From the NCBI GenBank assembly GCA_033439265.1, contig JAVTVX010000019.1, forward strand, positions 2,549,501-2,613,500: DNA of 64,000 bases, given 5' to 3'. Under the pieces are notes generated by a model. That model saw only the letters and a program-made list of their open reading frames with translations. It had not been told where the DNA came from and did not search any database. The translations under genes were made by a program, and so were the position numbers. Origin of the DNA: Dillenia suffruticosa. Its lineage: Eukaryota > Streptophyta > Magnoliopsida > Dilleniales > Dilleniaceae. Positions within the stretch are counted from its first letter, which is position 1. Each line of letters begins with the position of its first letter. Shown one piece after another: positions 1-11,888 of this stretch.

Positions 1-30
1 AAAAAAAAAAAAAAAAAAAAAACAATATTT

Positions 31-67
31 GGAGACGCAGCGTTTTGGGACAAAACACTGCGTCCCC
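31..67. repeat. Inverted repeat, 16-bp arms
   Basis: Arms 31-46 and 52-67 are inverted copies with 14 of 16 matches and a five-base loop (GGGAC). They lie directly after a 22-base A run at the window edge. Hairpins made of ACGCAG..CTGCGT occur in the ends of plant DNA transposons, so this may belong to an element that starts outside the window. Confidence 0.7.
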
Positions 68-98
68 AATTGGGGATTAGGGTTAAAACCCTAATCCC

Positions 99-101
99 CT
101 T

Positions 102-135
<34 letters not shown>

Positions 136-240
136 CCCGACGTTCCCTCTCCTGCGGCCGTTCGACTTCCTCCGCCATAGCCACCGCCGCCGCCACCGCC
201 ATTCTTCTTCTTCTTCTTCTTCTTCTTCTTCTTCTTCCCT
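99..240. repeat. CT and TTC microsatellites
   Basis: A (CT)n tract spans about 99-138 and a (TTC)n tract about 204-236. They account for the long glutamate/arginine-rich open frames on the minus strand here, which are not genes. Confidence 0.9.
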
Positions 241-360
241 CTCGGTTTCTCTCTCTACCTCACTCTGTCTTCTCTCCCTCTCGCGATCTCCCACGATCGC
301 TCTCTCTCCGCCTCGCCACACACCGCCACGAGCCTCCGCGAGCATCTTCTTCCGCCATAG

Positions 361-760
361 CGCGCGACTGCAGTGCCTTCTGCAGCGCGATCCCCCAGCG
401 CACAGCGCGAGCGCAGGAGCGCAGGCGCGCGAGCAGAGCGCAGGCCCGCGAGCAGAGCGCGCGAGCGCGCAGGGGCACGCAGCAGCGCGCGAGCGCGCAC
501 GAGCCAGCGCAGCGCACGGGCGCGTGCCAGCACACGGGCGAGCACCAGCCCGCGAGCCACTGTCAGCCCGCAGGCCCATCAGCTGCAGGCCCACCGGCCC
601 ATCGGCCCGCCAGCCCGCTGGCCCGCAGACCAGCGAGCCCGCTGGCCCGCAGACCAGCGAGCCCGCTAGCTGTAGCCCACGAGCCCAGTCCGGCCCGTGG
701 CCCACGAGCCCGCGACGGCCCGTGACGGCCCGTGAGCCCGTGACAGCCCACGAATCTCCA
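361..760. repeat. GC-rich low-complexity block with 24-bp tandem repeat
   Basis: The stretch is dominated by GCGCGAGCGC-type and CAGCCCGC-type strings. A 24-bp unit beginning GCCCGCTGGCCCGC is repeated at 613 and 637 and begins again at 661. Several overlapping open frames on both strands arise from base composition and show no recognisable domain. The block ends near an AGGTAAATG site at 765, as expected for an untranslated leader rather than a coding exon. Confidence 0.75.
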
Positions 761-1646
761 CGCAGGTAAATGACTTAGGGTTTTGCTTCGGATCTATGTG
801 TTTAGATCTAACAAATAAATCTTGTTTTGATAGGAAACCTTACAGACTTTGGAGTGACCGAAGCGACTTTCGGACGAGACTCGGCGCTTCGAGAAAACCC
901 TAGGTGAGGAGATTTCGGCTTTAATTGATAAATTGGATGAATCTAGGATTGAATTTAAGATGAAATGTTCTGTATATGTTTAGAGTGTAAGTGGAATGTG
1001 AATAGAATACAAATTATGAGATGATTATTGTGACTTTGAAAGTTAAGTATAGAATGTGACATGAATTAAATGATCTGATACGAAAGAAGCGTATTATAGA
1101 ATCACAAAATCATGTCGAGTGAATTCGAATAGTTTCTTTAGAGTTAAACTTTGGAATATGCATAAAAGTATTTGGGTTGTAGGGTTGGATTGAAATGAGC
1201 AGTAAAGTGGAAGATAATGTACATTTCATGTCTTTCGGATAAAGTCTAAAGATACTTGAGAAAATGATATTCAATTTTGATGATCTGATTAGGTTGATCT
1301 TTTTTTGGAGACTCGAGGAAGCAGATCAGATTTGATTGGTTTTGAAAATAGGGAGTGACCACCCTCCCTAAAACTGTGAGTGAAACTTTGACATTCGCTA
1401 TTGATTGAAAACCATGTTTCAAAAATATTTTTAAATGACATATTTTTGCAAATGTCTGATTGGTAGAATTTTCGAATATTTGATGAATGTTTTGTGACAT
1501 TTGGAGTGTTTTAACTGCTGACTTTATTGATATGCATCCATGAGTTTTGATAAACGTATATTGTGCCACATTTTCGACATATTGATATGTTTTAAATATT
1601 TTCACTGCATTGGCACATGGTTTTAAATGGATTTACTTACACATTT

Positions 1647-1835
1647 GGGCTGTATGCCCGGCCGACTTTATGATATTATGTTTTGGGCTGTATGCCCGGC
1701 CGACTTTATGATATTATGTATTGGGCTGTATGCCCGGTCGACGTTATGATATTATGCATGGGGCTATATGCCCGGCCGATTGGTGATGGGATGCATGGGG
1801 CTACGTGCCCGGCCGATATGATATTGTGATCCGTA
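1647..1835. repeat. 38-bp tandem repeats, five copies
   Basis: Copies begin at 1647, 1685, 1723, 1761 and 1798, giving spacings of 38, 38, 38 and 37. Each starts with GGGCTGTATGCCCGGCCG, which has a small GGGC/GCCC inverted repeat and a CCGGCCG palindrome, followed by an AT-rich spacer. Divergence rises towards the right. A related segment continues to about 2000 with further CCGGCCG-like strings. Confidence 0.85.
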
Positions 1836-2939
1836 GCTACGAAGGACATCTGGTAGAGGCACCCCTTGTGCCCGGATACGCTTCGGCCGGAGGTATCCGC
1901 CAGATCGTCGTGTGTATGGGTGCCCCAGGTTGACCCTTATCGGAGAGGACGTTGAGTACGGCTCCGTCTAGCATCAGGCCGGGGCACCATACACGGCCGA
2001 CTAGTTATATGTACATTATTATTATTTACAGGCTAGTTGGGGTAGTCTGTGGCCAACATTGGGGTAGAGAGCCATTATTTGATACTTGCATTTGGAAAAA
2101 CCCCCAATGCGCCGTCCTTGGTCGAGGTAGACCATTGCCGGGAATATTTCATTGGCCGGCTCTTCACGACAGTGATGTAAATATTGGATGCATATCTTGC
2201 TTTCTGATGTGTGCGTATTATTATGATTTTGAAATAACATGATCGGATTGTACACTGTGGATATTTTCTTATCTATGCTTTGACACTCCAAATTCACCTC
2301 GATATTGATAGTATGATGTCAATCCCCTCACTTACTGAGTATCCTCCCATAGATACTCACCCCCCACTTTCTTTCCCACAGGATTAGTGTTGGACCGAGG
2401 AGATATCACCGGGCTTGAGTATGGATGTTTTCCATCTCTTCCGTTACGATGATCGGTGATATTGTTAGGTATTGGAGATTTTAGTTTGACCATTCCATTT
2501 ATCTAAATTTTTGGGATGACTGTATAAATTATGGACTTTTATGCGTGAAACTTTCGTGTTGATTATTTCATTGCATTGAGACATTTGTAAATATTTAAAA
2601 ATAACTTGGGAATTTATTTTATATATGCGTAGAATTTAATTCCGCTCGGTGTGGCGGCTGCTCATGCTCTAGTTGGGCATGACAGTAGAGGTCTGTTGCT
2701 AGAACTGTTAGAAATTTTATAGTCTTGCGTTGTTCTGGATGTTGGCTATGGATATTGTTGATTTTGGAGAGGTCGGGATGACCAATTGTTTATTTTTACA
2801 GAATGAATGTTATATACAGGTGAAATTGTACATGAAAAACCTCTGATTTATGGGGAGGTTCTGCCCGATTTTCTGTAAAAATACAGTCGGCATCCAGGGA
2901 CAACGGGCGGCTGTTCACGATCCCGGTTCGGAGCATGAC

Positions 2940-3900
2940 ACTATTACACTTTTGGAAGGGTCTTTTTTCCCCCTATAAATAAACTCTTTAACCCTATAAA
3001 TAAGAAAGTTGGAACTCAAACATCCCATGTCCTATATAATTAATTAAAAAAATTCGTAGATTTAAACTAAGTTTAAAGTACAACATATCAAAGTATAGCA
3101 ATTATGGGCAACTCATTATATTGACGCTTCGAATTTTGTTTTATGGCTCATTTTTTAACCAAGTTTAACACAGAGATCTATAACTTATTATTTTTATTAT
3201 TATGATTAAGGCAGGGATCATTCATATTGAGGAAGGGTACAGGATGTGAAGCCTATGATTCCTTTATTTTGATATGCAGAACTACAAGATCTTATAATCG
3301 TTTGTTGTGTTCATGGGTTTGTATAGGTGCTTAGGGCAGGGGGATATGAGAAAGGATCTCTTCACTATTTTATACCATAGTAAAATTTGCTCTTCTCCTT
3401 GTCCCTACATGTAGACTTTAGAGCCTTCTGTGAATTATTTTTGCATTGAATTCTGTCTTCTTTACTCTTGTTGATTTTATTTTACTATATTATACCCTTT
3501 ATCTTAGACTTACTTGGATTACTGGATAGATATTTGATGATAAAACATATTGATAATATTGTATAGGTCCATTTGGGAAAATTGAAGCTAAATTCACTAG
3601 AAATTCATGTAATTGTTTTATTAAAAAAAACATTGATATAAGGGTATTTTTATGGAGAAATTAATTTTTATTTATAATAATTTATATTTCCTTAAAAATG
3701 ATTTTAATTACCAATAAATTACAAATAAAATAAGATAAACTAAAAAAAATTAAGATAAATTAAATCAAATAAGAAATCTATAAAAAGAAGTGGTAGTGGC
3801 TTACACGAAGAAGTCGGTAAAGCTATTTTATTAGTTCTCTACGGAGACCGTCTTGGGGGCATAAAAAGAAGTGGTAGTGGCTTATAGGATGAATAAGATA
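2940..3900. repeat. Diverged partial copy of the 3.89-kb repeat unit
   Basis: The stretch from CCCTATAAATAAACTC (about 2972) onwards aligns, with scattered substitutions and small indels, to 7011-7350 inside unit U1. From about 3240 to 3700 it also aligns to 4560-5000. It holds no gene. It looks like an older member of the repeat family that escaped the homogenisation seen in the array to its right. Confidence 0.8.
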
Positions 3901-4196
3901 AACTAATCGGATATCTTTGTAATTGAAACTTACTTGAGATACAATTAGTTGGATATAGAAGGCCTTGAGCCTATGTGTTTTCTCTGTTGAGGTTTGGGAT
4001 GTAAGGCCTACCAAAGGAATTTGTAAAAGGTCAAATCAGCTATTAGCCTCTCATATTTTGAGATTTTTAAAATTTTATGAGATTCTACTTCTTTTTTTCC
4101 CTTAGAAATTCATGTGGACGATTTTGTTCAACAGTTATCTGCACCTTCTGGAAAATATTTTCTAGGACATTCAATTTGATGTATACTTTGTTTGTG

Positions 4197-4254
<58 letters not shown>

Positions 4255-6145
4255 AGGTATTCAAGTGAAACAGACGTTACACCTCTTGTGTGAACTTCCT
4301 GAGATTATTCCTTCACGACCAACCTGTACGGCAGGTTCTAGAATCTTTCCTAAGACATCGATGTATACTTTAGCTCTCTCTCTCTCTCTCTCTAGTATTC
4401 AAATAAAACAGATTTTCACATCTAGTGTGAACTTCAAAAATATCCAACAGAGAGAGCTTGTTCCTTCATGAATTACCTAAACCTCAAGTTTTTAATGCTG
4501 CGTCCAAGCAAACCCATGGATTTTTTTTCTCCTTTTTGATTTGATCTCTATTACATTTCTGGATGTGAAGCCTACAATTCCTTTATTTTGATATGCAGTA
4601 CTAATAGATCTTATAATCGTTTGTTGTGTTCATGGGTTTGTATAGGTGCTTAGGGCAGGGGGATATGAGAAAGGATCTCTTCACTATTTTATACCATAGT
4701 AAAATTTGCTCTTCTCTTTGTCCCTACATGTAGACTTTAGAGCCTTCTGTGAATTATTTTTGCATTGAATTCTGTCTTCTTTACTCTTGTTGATTTTATT
4801 TTACTATATTATACCCTTTATCTTAGACTTACTTGGATTACTGGATAGATATTTGATGATAAAACATATTGATAATATTGTATAGGTCCATTTGGGAAAA
4901 TTGAAGCTAAATTCACTAGAAATTCATGTAAATTTTTTAGTAAAAAATCATTGATATAAGGGTATTTTTATGGAGAAATTAATTCTTATTTATAATAATT
5001 GATTTTAATTATCAATAAATCACAAATAAAATAAGATAAACTGAAAATAAATTAAGATAAATTAAATCGAATTGAAATTTATCAATAGAAGTGGTAGTGG
5101 CTTACACGAAGAAGTCGGTAAAGCTATTTATTAGTTCTCTACGGAGACGTTTGTCTTGAGGGCATAAACTTTTGGCAGACAAGTATTAGAAATTATATGA
5201 ATTTATTGATATCAATTAGTTCGATTAATAAAAAACTTTTAAATAATAATAAGAAATTTTACAATGAAATCCGGCTTGTATAAAAAATTGAGAGAGTTTG
5301 TGGAGGGCAGACTCTCTCATTATTTGCATGAAATCTAGTTTGGGATTTATTTAGATGTTGACAATCAAATTAAATTTTTTTATAAAACTATTGATATCTA
5401 ATAATTATGTTGGATCTGTCTAAATCCAATTCGATCCGGTTTCAAGTGTTAAATGCCAAAACTCTTCTGTGCCTGTTTTTCTCATATATAAAAATCAAAA
5501 TTAAAAATTTATTTAAAAGATATCAATATTCAATTATTGAAATAATTAGACGTGTTTCAAATTCAAACTTACTTGAAACACAATTAGTTGGATCCAGAAG
5601 GTCACGAGCCTATGTGTTGTCTCTGTTGAGGCTTGGGATGTAAGGCATACCCTAGGAATTTGTAAAAGTCTAAATTAGCTATTGTCCTTCTAATTTAGGA
5701 TACCCATGCCGGTGTCCACTACAACGTGGTCGGTTTTTTTATGTGTTTAGAGAAGCCAACCAATGCACTGACTGATTAGTGGCATACATGCACTAATTTT
5801 AGTATTGGCTGTATCATTTTGCAGTCTCCCTCGCTAGGGTTGAGATGGATATTGCGGAAGGATTGGCAGGGTTTGCCCGCGCCGAGAATGTGTGGCTTGA
5901 TTTGGGGGAATGAGTATTTTGTTGTGTTAGGTCCTGGGGCCTTGGTCACTTGCATGACAAAATAATAATAATAATATTAATTGAAGAAATAATAAAATTA
6001 GGAAATACCGAATTTTTGAATGACCAGCCAACCAAATATGATGGCAGCCGCTCAACGAAAACATTATCTTAATCTGCATCAGAACATCCTAGATCAGGCC
6101 ATACGATCTCGTTTAGCAGTTACGTGCAAGAAAATTTGTATTTGT

Positions 6146-6180
<35 letters not shown>

Positions 6181-6848
6181 GGTATTCAAGCAGAACATCT
6201 GTCCATTTTCTTGTCTGAACTTCAAAAGTGTCAAATAAAGAGAGATTGTACTGCCATGAACTATCGTCAGGTTCTTATTGTTGCATCCAAGCGAAAGCAT
6301 GATTTTATTCTCTCTCTTTTTTTCTTTTTGGGTGGGGTCAAATATTTATGGTGCTCATCAGTTTGGAGGAAAGTGTCTGGCTCACATTTGGAAGACGAGA
6401 ATATTTTTCTTTTCATTTTTGGGTTATGTGAAAAGCAAAATCACAAATTTACTGATTTCCCTTCACTCGTCGGAAATATTTGTTTTAGGGGGCAGTAATA
6501 GTTTCATTATTAGCCACAGAGTAGAAACAATATCTAGGTCAGCATCAAACTAAGATGCCATGTCCATAATGACAGTAACAGTACCATAAATTATTCAGTA
6601 GACACGCCAAAAAGTAATTTTAAAACTTTGTTATCAAGCACAGGTTTTTTTTTCGGTGATGGAAAAAAGGATTTAAATCTCCTAAAATATTAAAACAGGT
6701 TATTGTGTTTTGAAATCACCTAAAAAGGTTCATGTGCACGATCCTCTTTTTTTCCATAGAAATTCATGTGGACGACTTTGTTCAACAGTTCTACACCTTC
6801 TGGAAAGTATTTCCTAGGACATTCAATTCGATGTATACTTTGTTTGTG

Positions 6849-6889
<41 letters not shown>

Positions 6890-7998
6890 AAGGTATTCAC
6901 AAGTGAAGCAGATGTTACACCTCTTGTGTGAACTTCCTGTGATTGTTCCTTCATGAATACCTGTACGGCAAGTTCTAGAATCTTTCCTAAGACATCGATG
7001 TGGACGATTTTTCCCTATAAATAAACTCTTTAACCCTATAAATAAGAAGGTTTGAACTCAAGCATCCCATGCCCTATTTAATTAATTAAAAAAAATTCGT
7101 GGATTAAAATTAAGTTTGAAGCGCAACATATCAAAATATAGCAATTATTGGCAATTCTTTATTTTGACGCTTTGAATTTTATTTTACGGCTCATTTTTCA
7201 ACCAAGTTTAAAAGAGAGATCTAGAACTTAAGGTTATTATTATTATTATTATTAGGGCAGGGAGCATTAATATTGAGGAAGGGTATAGGATGTGAAGCCT
7301 ACAATTCCTTCATTTTGATATGCAGTTCTAATAGATCTTATAGTCTTTTGTTATATTCATGGGTAACTTTAATATTTTTAAGGAGAAATTAATTTTTATT
7401 TTTAATAATTCATATTTCTTTGAGGTAAAATTAAAATAAATTAGGAAAAATTAAATCAAATTGAATTTTATCAAAAGGAGTGGTAGTGGATTACATGAAG
7501 AAGTCTGTAAAGCTATTTTATCATAGCAATATACAAGGTACAATTCTCTAGGGAGACGTTTGGCTTGGAGGCATAAACTTTTTGGTGTTGTGGAGCATAA
7601 GGTCCCCTTTATTAGATTTAATTAATATAAGTGTTGGAAGACAAGTATTAAAAATTATATAAATTTATTGATATCAATTAGTTCAATCAATAAAAACTTT
7701 TAAATAATTTTGAGAAATTTTACAGTGAAATCTGTCTACATCAAAAATTGAAAGGGTTTGTGGAGGGGAGCCTTTCTCATTATTTGCATGAAATTTGGTT
7801 TGAGATTTAATTAGACGTAGACGTTCAAATTCAAACTTTATTTTTTAATTATCAAAATTCAATAATAATATTAAATCTGATTAAATTTTATCCGATCTGA
7901 TTTGAATTTTAAGTGATAAAACTTTTCTATACCTATTTTTACCATATACAAAAATCAAAATCGAAAATTTATTTAAAAATATCAATATTTAACTATTT
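3901..7998. repeat. Repeat unit U1 (long form)
   Basis: First unit of the array. It carries four CT microsatellites (about 4199-4253, 4373-4393, 6149-6177 and 6851-6888), of which the first lies in the segment missing from later units. Sequence around the tracts is itself related: a tract, then TATTCAA, then a TGAACTTC stretch. The unit is therefore built from older internal duplications. It also holds an exon-like relic at 5825-5913. Confidence 0.88.
5825..5913 (+). pseudogene. Exon-like relic repeated in every unit
   Basis: A TTTTGCAG acceptor-like site ends at 5824 and is followed by an open frame ending in TGA at 5911-5913. With a phase of two leftover bases the frame reads SLARVEMDIAEGL, then GFARAENVWLDLGE, before the stop. 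Composition (AEG, GFARAEN) is protein-like and richer in GC than its surroundings. The same 89 bases occur at 9715, 13605, 17493 and 21377. In U4 and U5 the frame stays open with A-to-S, D-to-H and E-to-Q changes. I do not recognise the family. It could be a captured last exon of a host gene or chance. Confidence 0.35.
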
Positions 7999-10035
7999 AA
8001 CTAATCGGATATCTTTGTAATTGAAACTTACTTGAGATACAATTAGTTGGATATAGAAGGCCTTGAGCCTATGTGTTTTCTCTGTTGAGGTTTGGGATGT
8101 AAGGCCTACCAAAGGAATTTGTAAAAGGTCAAATCAGCTATTAGCCTCTCATATTTTGAGATTTTTAAAATTTTATGAGATTCTACTTCTTTTTTTCCCT
8201 TAGAAATTCATGTGGACGATTTTGTTCAATCTTTCCTAAGACATCGATGTATACTTTAGCTCTCTCTCTCTCTCTCTCTCTCTAGTATTCAAATAAAACA
8301 GATTTTCACATCTAGTGTGAACTTCAAAAATATCCAACAGAGAGAGCTTGTTCCTTCATGAATTACCTAAACCTCAAGTTTTTAATGCTGCGTCCAAGCA
8401 AACCCATGGATTTTTTTTCTCCTTTTTGATTTGATCTCTATTACATTTCTGGATGTGAAGCCTACAATTCCTTTATTTTGATATGCAGTACTAATAGATC
8501 TTATAATCGTTTGTTGTGTTCATGGGTTTGTATAGGTGCTTAGGGCAGGGGGATATGAGAAAGGATCTCTTCACTATTTTATACCATAGTAAAATTTGCT
8601 CTTCTCTTTGTCCCTACATGTAGACTTTAGAGCCTTCTGTGAATTATTTTTGCATTGAATTCTGTCTTCTTTACTCTTGTTGATTTTATTTTACTATATT
8701 ATACCCTTTATCTTAGACTTACTTGGATTACTGGATAGATATTTGATGATAAAACATATTGATAATATTGTATAGGTCCATTTGGGAAAATTGAAGCTAA
8801 ATTCACTAGAAATTCATGTAAATTTTTTAGTAAAAAATCATTGATATAAGGGTATTTTTATGGAGAAATTAATTCTTATTTATAATAATTGATTTTAATT
8901 ATCAATAAATCACAAATAAAATAAGATAAACTGAAAATAAATTAAGATAAATTAAATCGAATTGAAATTTATCAATAGAAGTGGTAGTGGCTTACACGAA
9001 GAAGTCGGTAAAGCTATTTATTAGTTCTCTACGGAGACGTTTGTCTTGAGGGCATAAACTTTTGGCAGACAAGTATTAGAAATTATATGAATTTATTGAT
9101 ATCAATTAGTTCGATTAATAAAAAACTTTTAAATAATAATAAGAAATTTTACAATGAAATCCGGCTTGTATAAAAAATTGAGAGAGTTTGTGGAGGGCAG
9201 ACTCTCTCATTATTTGCATGAAATCTAGTTTGGGATTTATTTAGATGTTGACAATCAAATTAAATTTTTTTATAAAACTATTGATATCTAATAATTATGT
9301 TGGATCTGTCTAAATCCAATTCGATCCGGTTTCAAGTGTTAAATGCCAAAACTCTTCTGTGCCTGTTTTTCTCATATATAAAAATCAAAATTAAAAATTT
9401 ATTTAAAAGATATCAATATTCAATTATTGAAATAATTAGACGTGTTTCAAATTCAAACTTACTTGAAACACAATTAGTTGGATCCAGAAGGTCACGAGCC
9501 TATGTGTTGTCTCTGTTGAGGCTTGGGATGTAAGGCATACCCTAGGAATTTGTAAAAGTCTAAATTAGCTATTGTCCTTCTAATTTAGGATACCCATGCC
9601 GGTGTCCACTACAACGTGGTCGGTTTTTTTATGTGTTTAGAGAAGCCAACCAATGCACTGACTGATTAGTGGCATACATGCACTAATTTTAGTATTGGCT
9701 GTATCATTTTGCAGTCTCCCTCGCTAGGGTTGAGATGGATATTGCGGAAGGATTGGCAGGGTTTGCCCGCGCCGAGAATGTGTGGCTTGATTTGGGGGAA
9801 TGAGTATTTTGTTGTGTTAGGTCCTGGGGCCTTGGTCACTTGCATGACAAAATAATAATAATAATATTAATTGAAGAAATAATAAAATTAGGAAATACCG
9901 AATTTTTGAATGACCAGCCAACCAAATATGATGGCAGCCGCTCAACGAAAACATTATCTTAATCTGCATCAGAACATCCTAGATCAGGCCATACGATCTC
10001 GTTTAGCAGTTACGTGCAAGAAAATTTGTATTTGT

Positions 10036-10070
<35 letters not shown>

Positions 10071-10738
10071 GGTATTCAAGCAGAACATCTGTCCATTTTC
10101 TTGTCTGAACTTCAAAAGTGTCAAATAAAGAGAGATTGTACTGCCATGAACTATCGTCAGGTTCTTATTGTTGCATCCAAGCGAAAGCATGATTTTATTC
10201 TCTCTCTTTTTTTCTTTTTGGGTGGGGTCAAATATTTATGGTGCTCATCAGTTTGGAGGAAAGTGTCTGGCTCACATTTGGAAGACGAGAATATTTTTCT
10301 TTTCATTTTTGGGTTATGTGAAAAGCAAAATCACAAATTTACTGATTTCCCTTCACTCGTCGGAAATATTTGTTTTAGGGGGCAGTAATAGTTTCATTAT
10401 TAGCCACAGAGTAGAAACAATATCTAGGTCAGCATCAAACTAAGATGCCATGTCCATAATGACAGTAACAGTACCATAAATTATTCAGTAGACACGCCAA
10501 AAAGTAATTTTAAAACTTTGTTATCAAGCACAGGTTTTTTTTTCGGTGATGGAAAAAAGGATTTAAATCTCCTAAAATATTAAAACAGGTTATTGTGTTT
10601 TGAAATCACCTAAAAAGGTTCATGTGCACGATCCTCTTTTTTTCCATAGAAATTCATGTGGACGACTTTGTTCAACAGTTCTACACCTTCTGGAAAGTAT
10701 TTCCTAGGACATTCAATTCGATGTATACTTTGTTTGTG

Positions 10739-10779
<41 letters not shown>

Positions 10780-11888
10780 AAGGTATTCACAAGTGAAGCA
10801 GATGTTACACCTCTTGTGTGAACTTCCTGTGATTGTTCCTTCATGAATACCTGTACGGCAAGTTCTAGAATCTTTCCTAAGACATCGATGTGGACGATTT
10901 TTCCCTATAAATAAACTCTTTAACCCTATAAATAAGAAGGTTTGAACTCAAGCATCCCATGCCCTATTTAATTAATTAAAAAAAATTCGTGGATTAAAAT
11001 TAAGTTTGAAGCGCAACATATCAAAATATAGCAATTATTGGCAATTCTTTATTTTGACGCTTTGAATTTTATTTTACGGCTCATTTTTCAACCAAGTTTA
11101 AAAGAGAGATCTAGAACTTAAGGTTATTATTATTATTATTATTAGGGCAGGGAGCATTAATATTGAGGAAGGGTATAGGATGTGAAGCCTACAATTCCTT
11201 CATTTTGATATGCAGTTCTAATAGATCTTATAGTCTTTTGTTATATTCATGGGTAACTTTAATATTTTTAAGGAGAAATTAATTTTTATTTTTAATAATT
11301 CATATTTCTTTGAGGTAAAATTAAAATAAATTAGGAAAAATTAAATCAAATTGAATTTTATCAAAAGGAGTGGTAGTGGATTACATGAAGAAGTCTGTAA
11401 AGCTATTTTATCATAGCAATATACAAGGTACAATTCTCTAGGGAGACGTTTGGCTTGGAGGCATAAACTTTTTGGTGTTGTGGAGCATAAGGTCCCCTTT
11501 ATTAGATTTAATTAATATAAGTGTTGGAAGACAAGTATTAAAAATTATATAAATTTATTGATATCAATTAGTTCAATCAATAAAAACTTTTAAATAATTT
11601 TGAGAAATTTTACAGTGAAATCTGTCTACATCAAAAATTGAAAGGGTTTGTGGAGGGGAGCCTTTCTCATTATTTGCATGAAATTTGGTTTGAGATTTAA
11701 TTAGACGTAGACGTTCAAATTCAAACTTTATTTTTTAATTATCAAAATTCAATAATAATATTAAATCTGATTAAATTTTATCCGATCTGATTTGAATTTT
11801 AAGTGATAAAACTTTTCTATACCTATTTTTACCATATACAAAAATCAAAATCGAAAATTTATTTAAAAATATCAATATTTAACTATTT
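7999..11888. repeat. Repeat unit U2
   Basis: 3890-bp unit. Matches U1 at an offset of 3890 bp from about 8284 onward. The join at about 8227 runs from the GATTTTGTTCA stretch straight into AATCTTTCC, skipping the 211 bp kept in U1. The first CT tract is four bases longer than its U1 counterpart. The exon-like relic is at 9715-9803. Confidence 0.9.

Larger units (their letters stand above)
1..2939 (+). mobile_element. Probable LTR-retrotransposon LTR (Ty3/gypsy-like), start not in window
   Basis: No coding domain is present. The layout resembles the long LTRs of plant Ty3/gypsy chromoviruses. It has a CT-rich and GC-rich leader (85-770), an AGGTAAATG donor-like site near 765, and a stretch around 830-910 that resembles the spliced leader of such LTRs. 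It also has a 38-bp repeat field (1647-1835) and a conserved CTCACTTACTGAGTAT stretch near 2328. The block ends in GGAGCATGACA at 2939, compatible with the CA end of an LTR, after which sequence related to the neighbouring repeat begins. The gypsy assignment is from general resemblance and is an inference. No target duplication or second LTR is visible, so a solo or truncated LTR is equally possible. Confidence 0.45.

Noticed and set aside
91..770. Several long open frames on both strands in the first 770 bp
   Set aside because: They come from CT, TTC and GC-rich repeats, overlap in many frames and show no domain.
5407..5643. 78-residue frame in each unit
   Set aside because: It is lysine/isoleucine-rich with AT-rich codons, and a shorter form in U4/U5 arises from single changes. 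No evidence of coding.
6124..6498. 124-residue frame repeated in each unit, and related frames with poly-(Ser-Leu) runs
   Set aside because: The frame is held open by the CT tract, and the rest is AT-rich without a family likeness or splice context. Identity between units reflects DNA identity, not protein selection.
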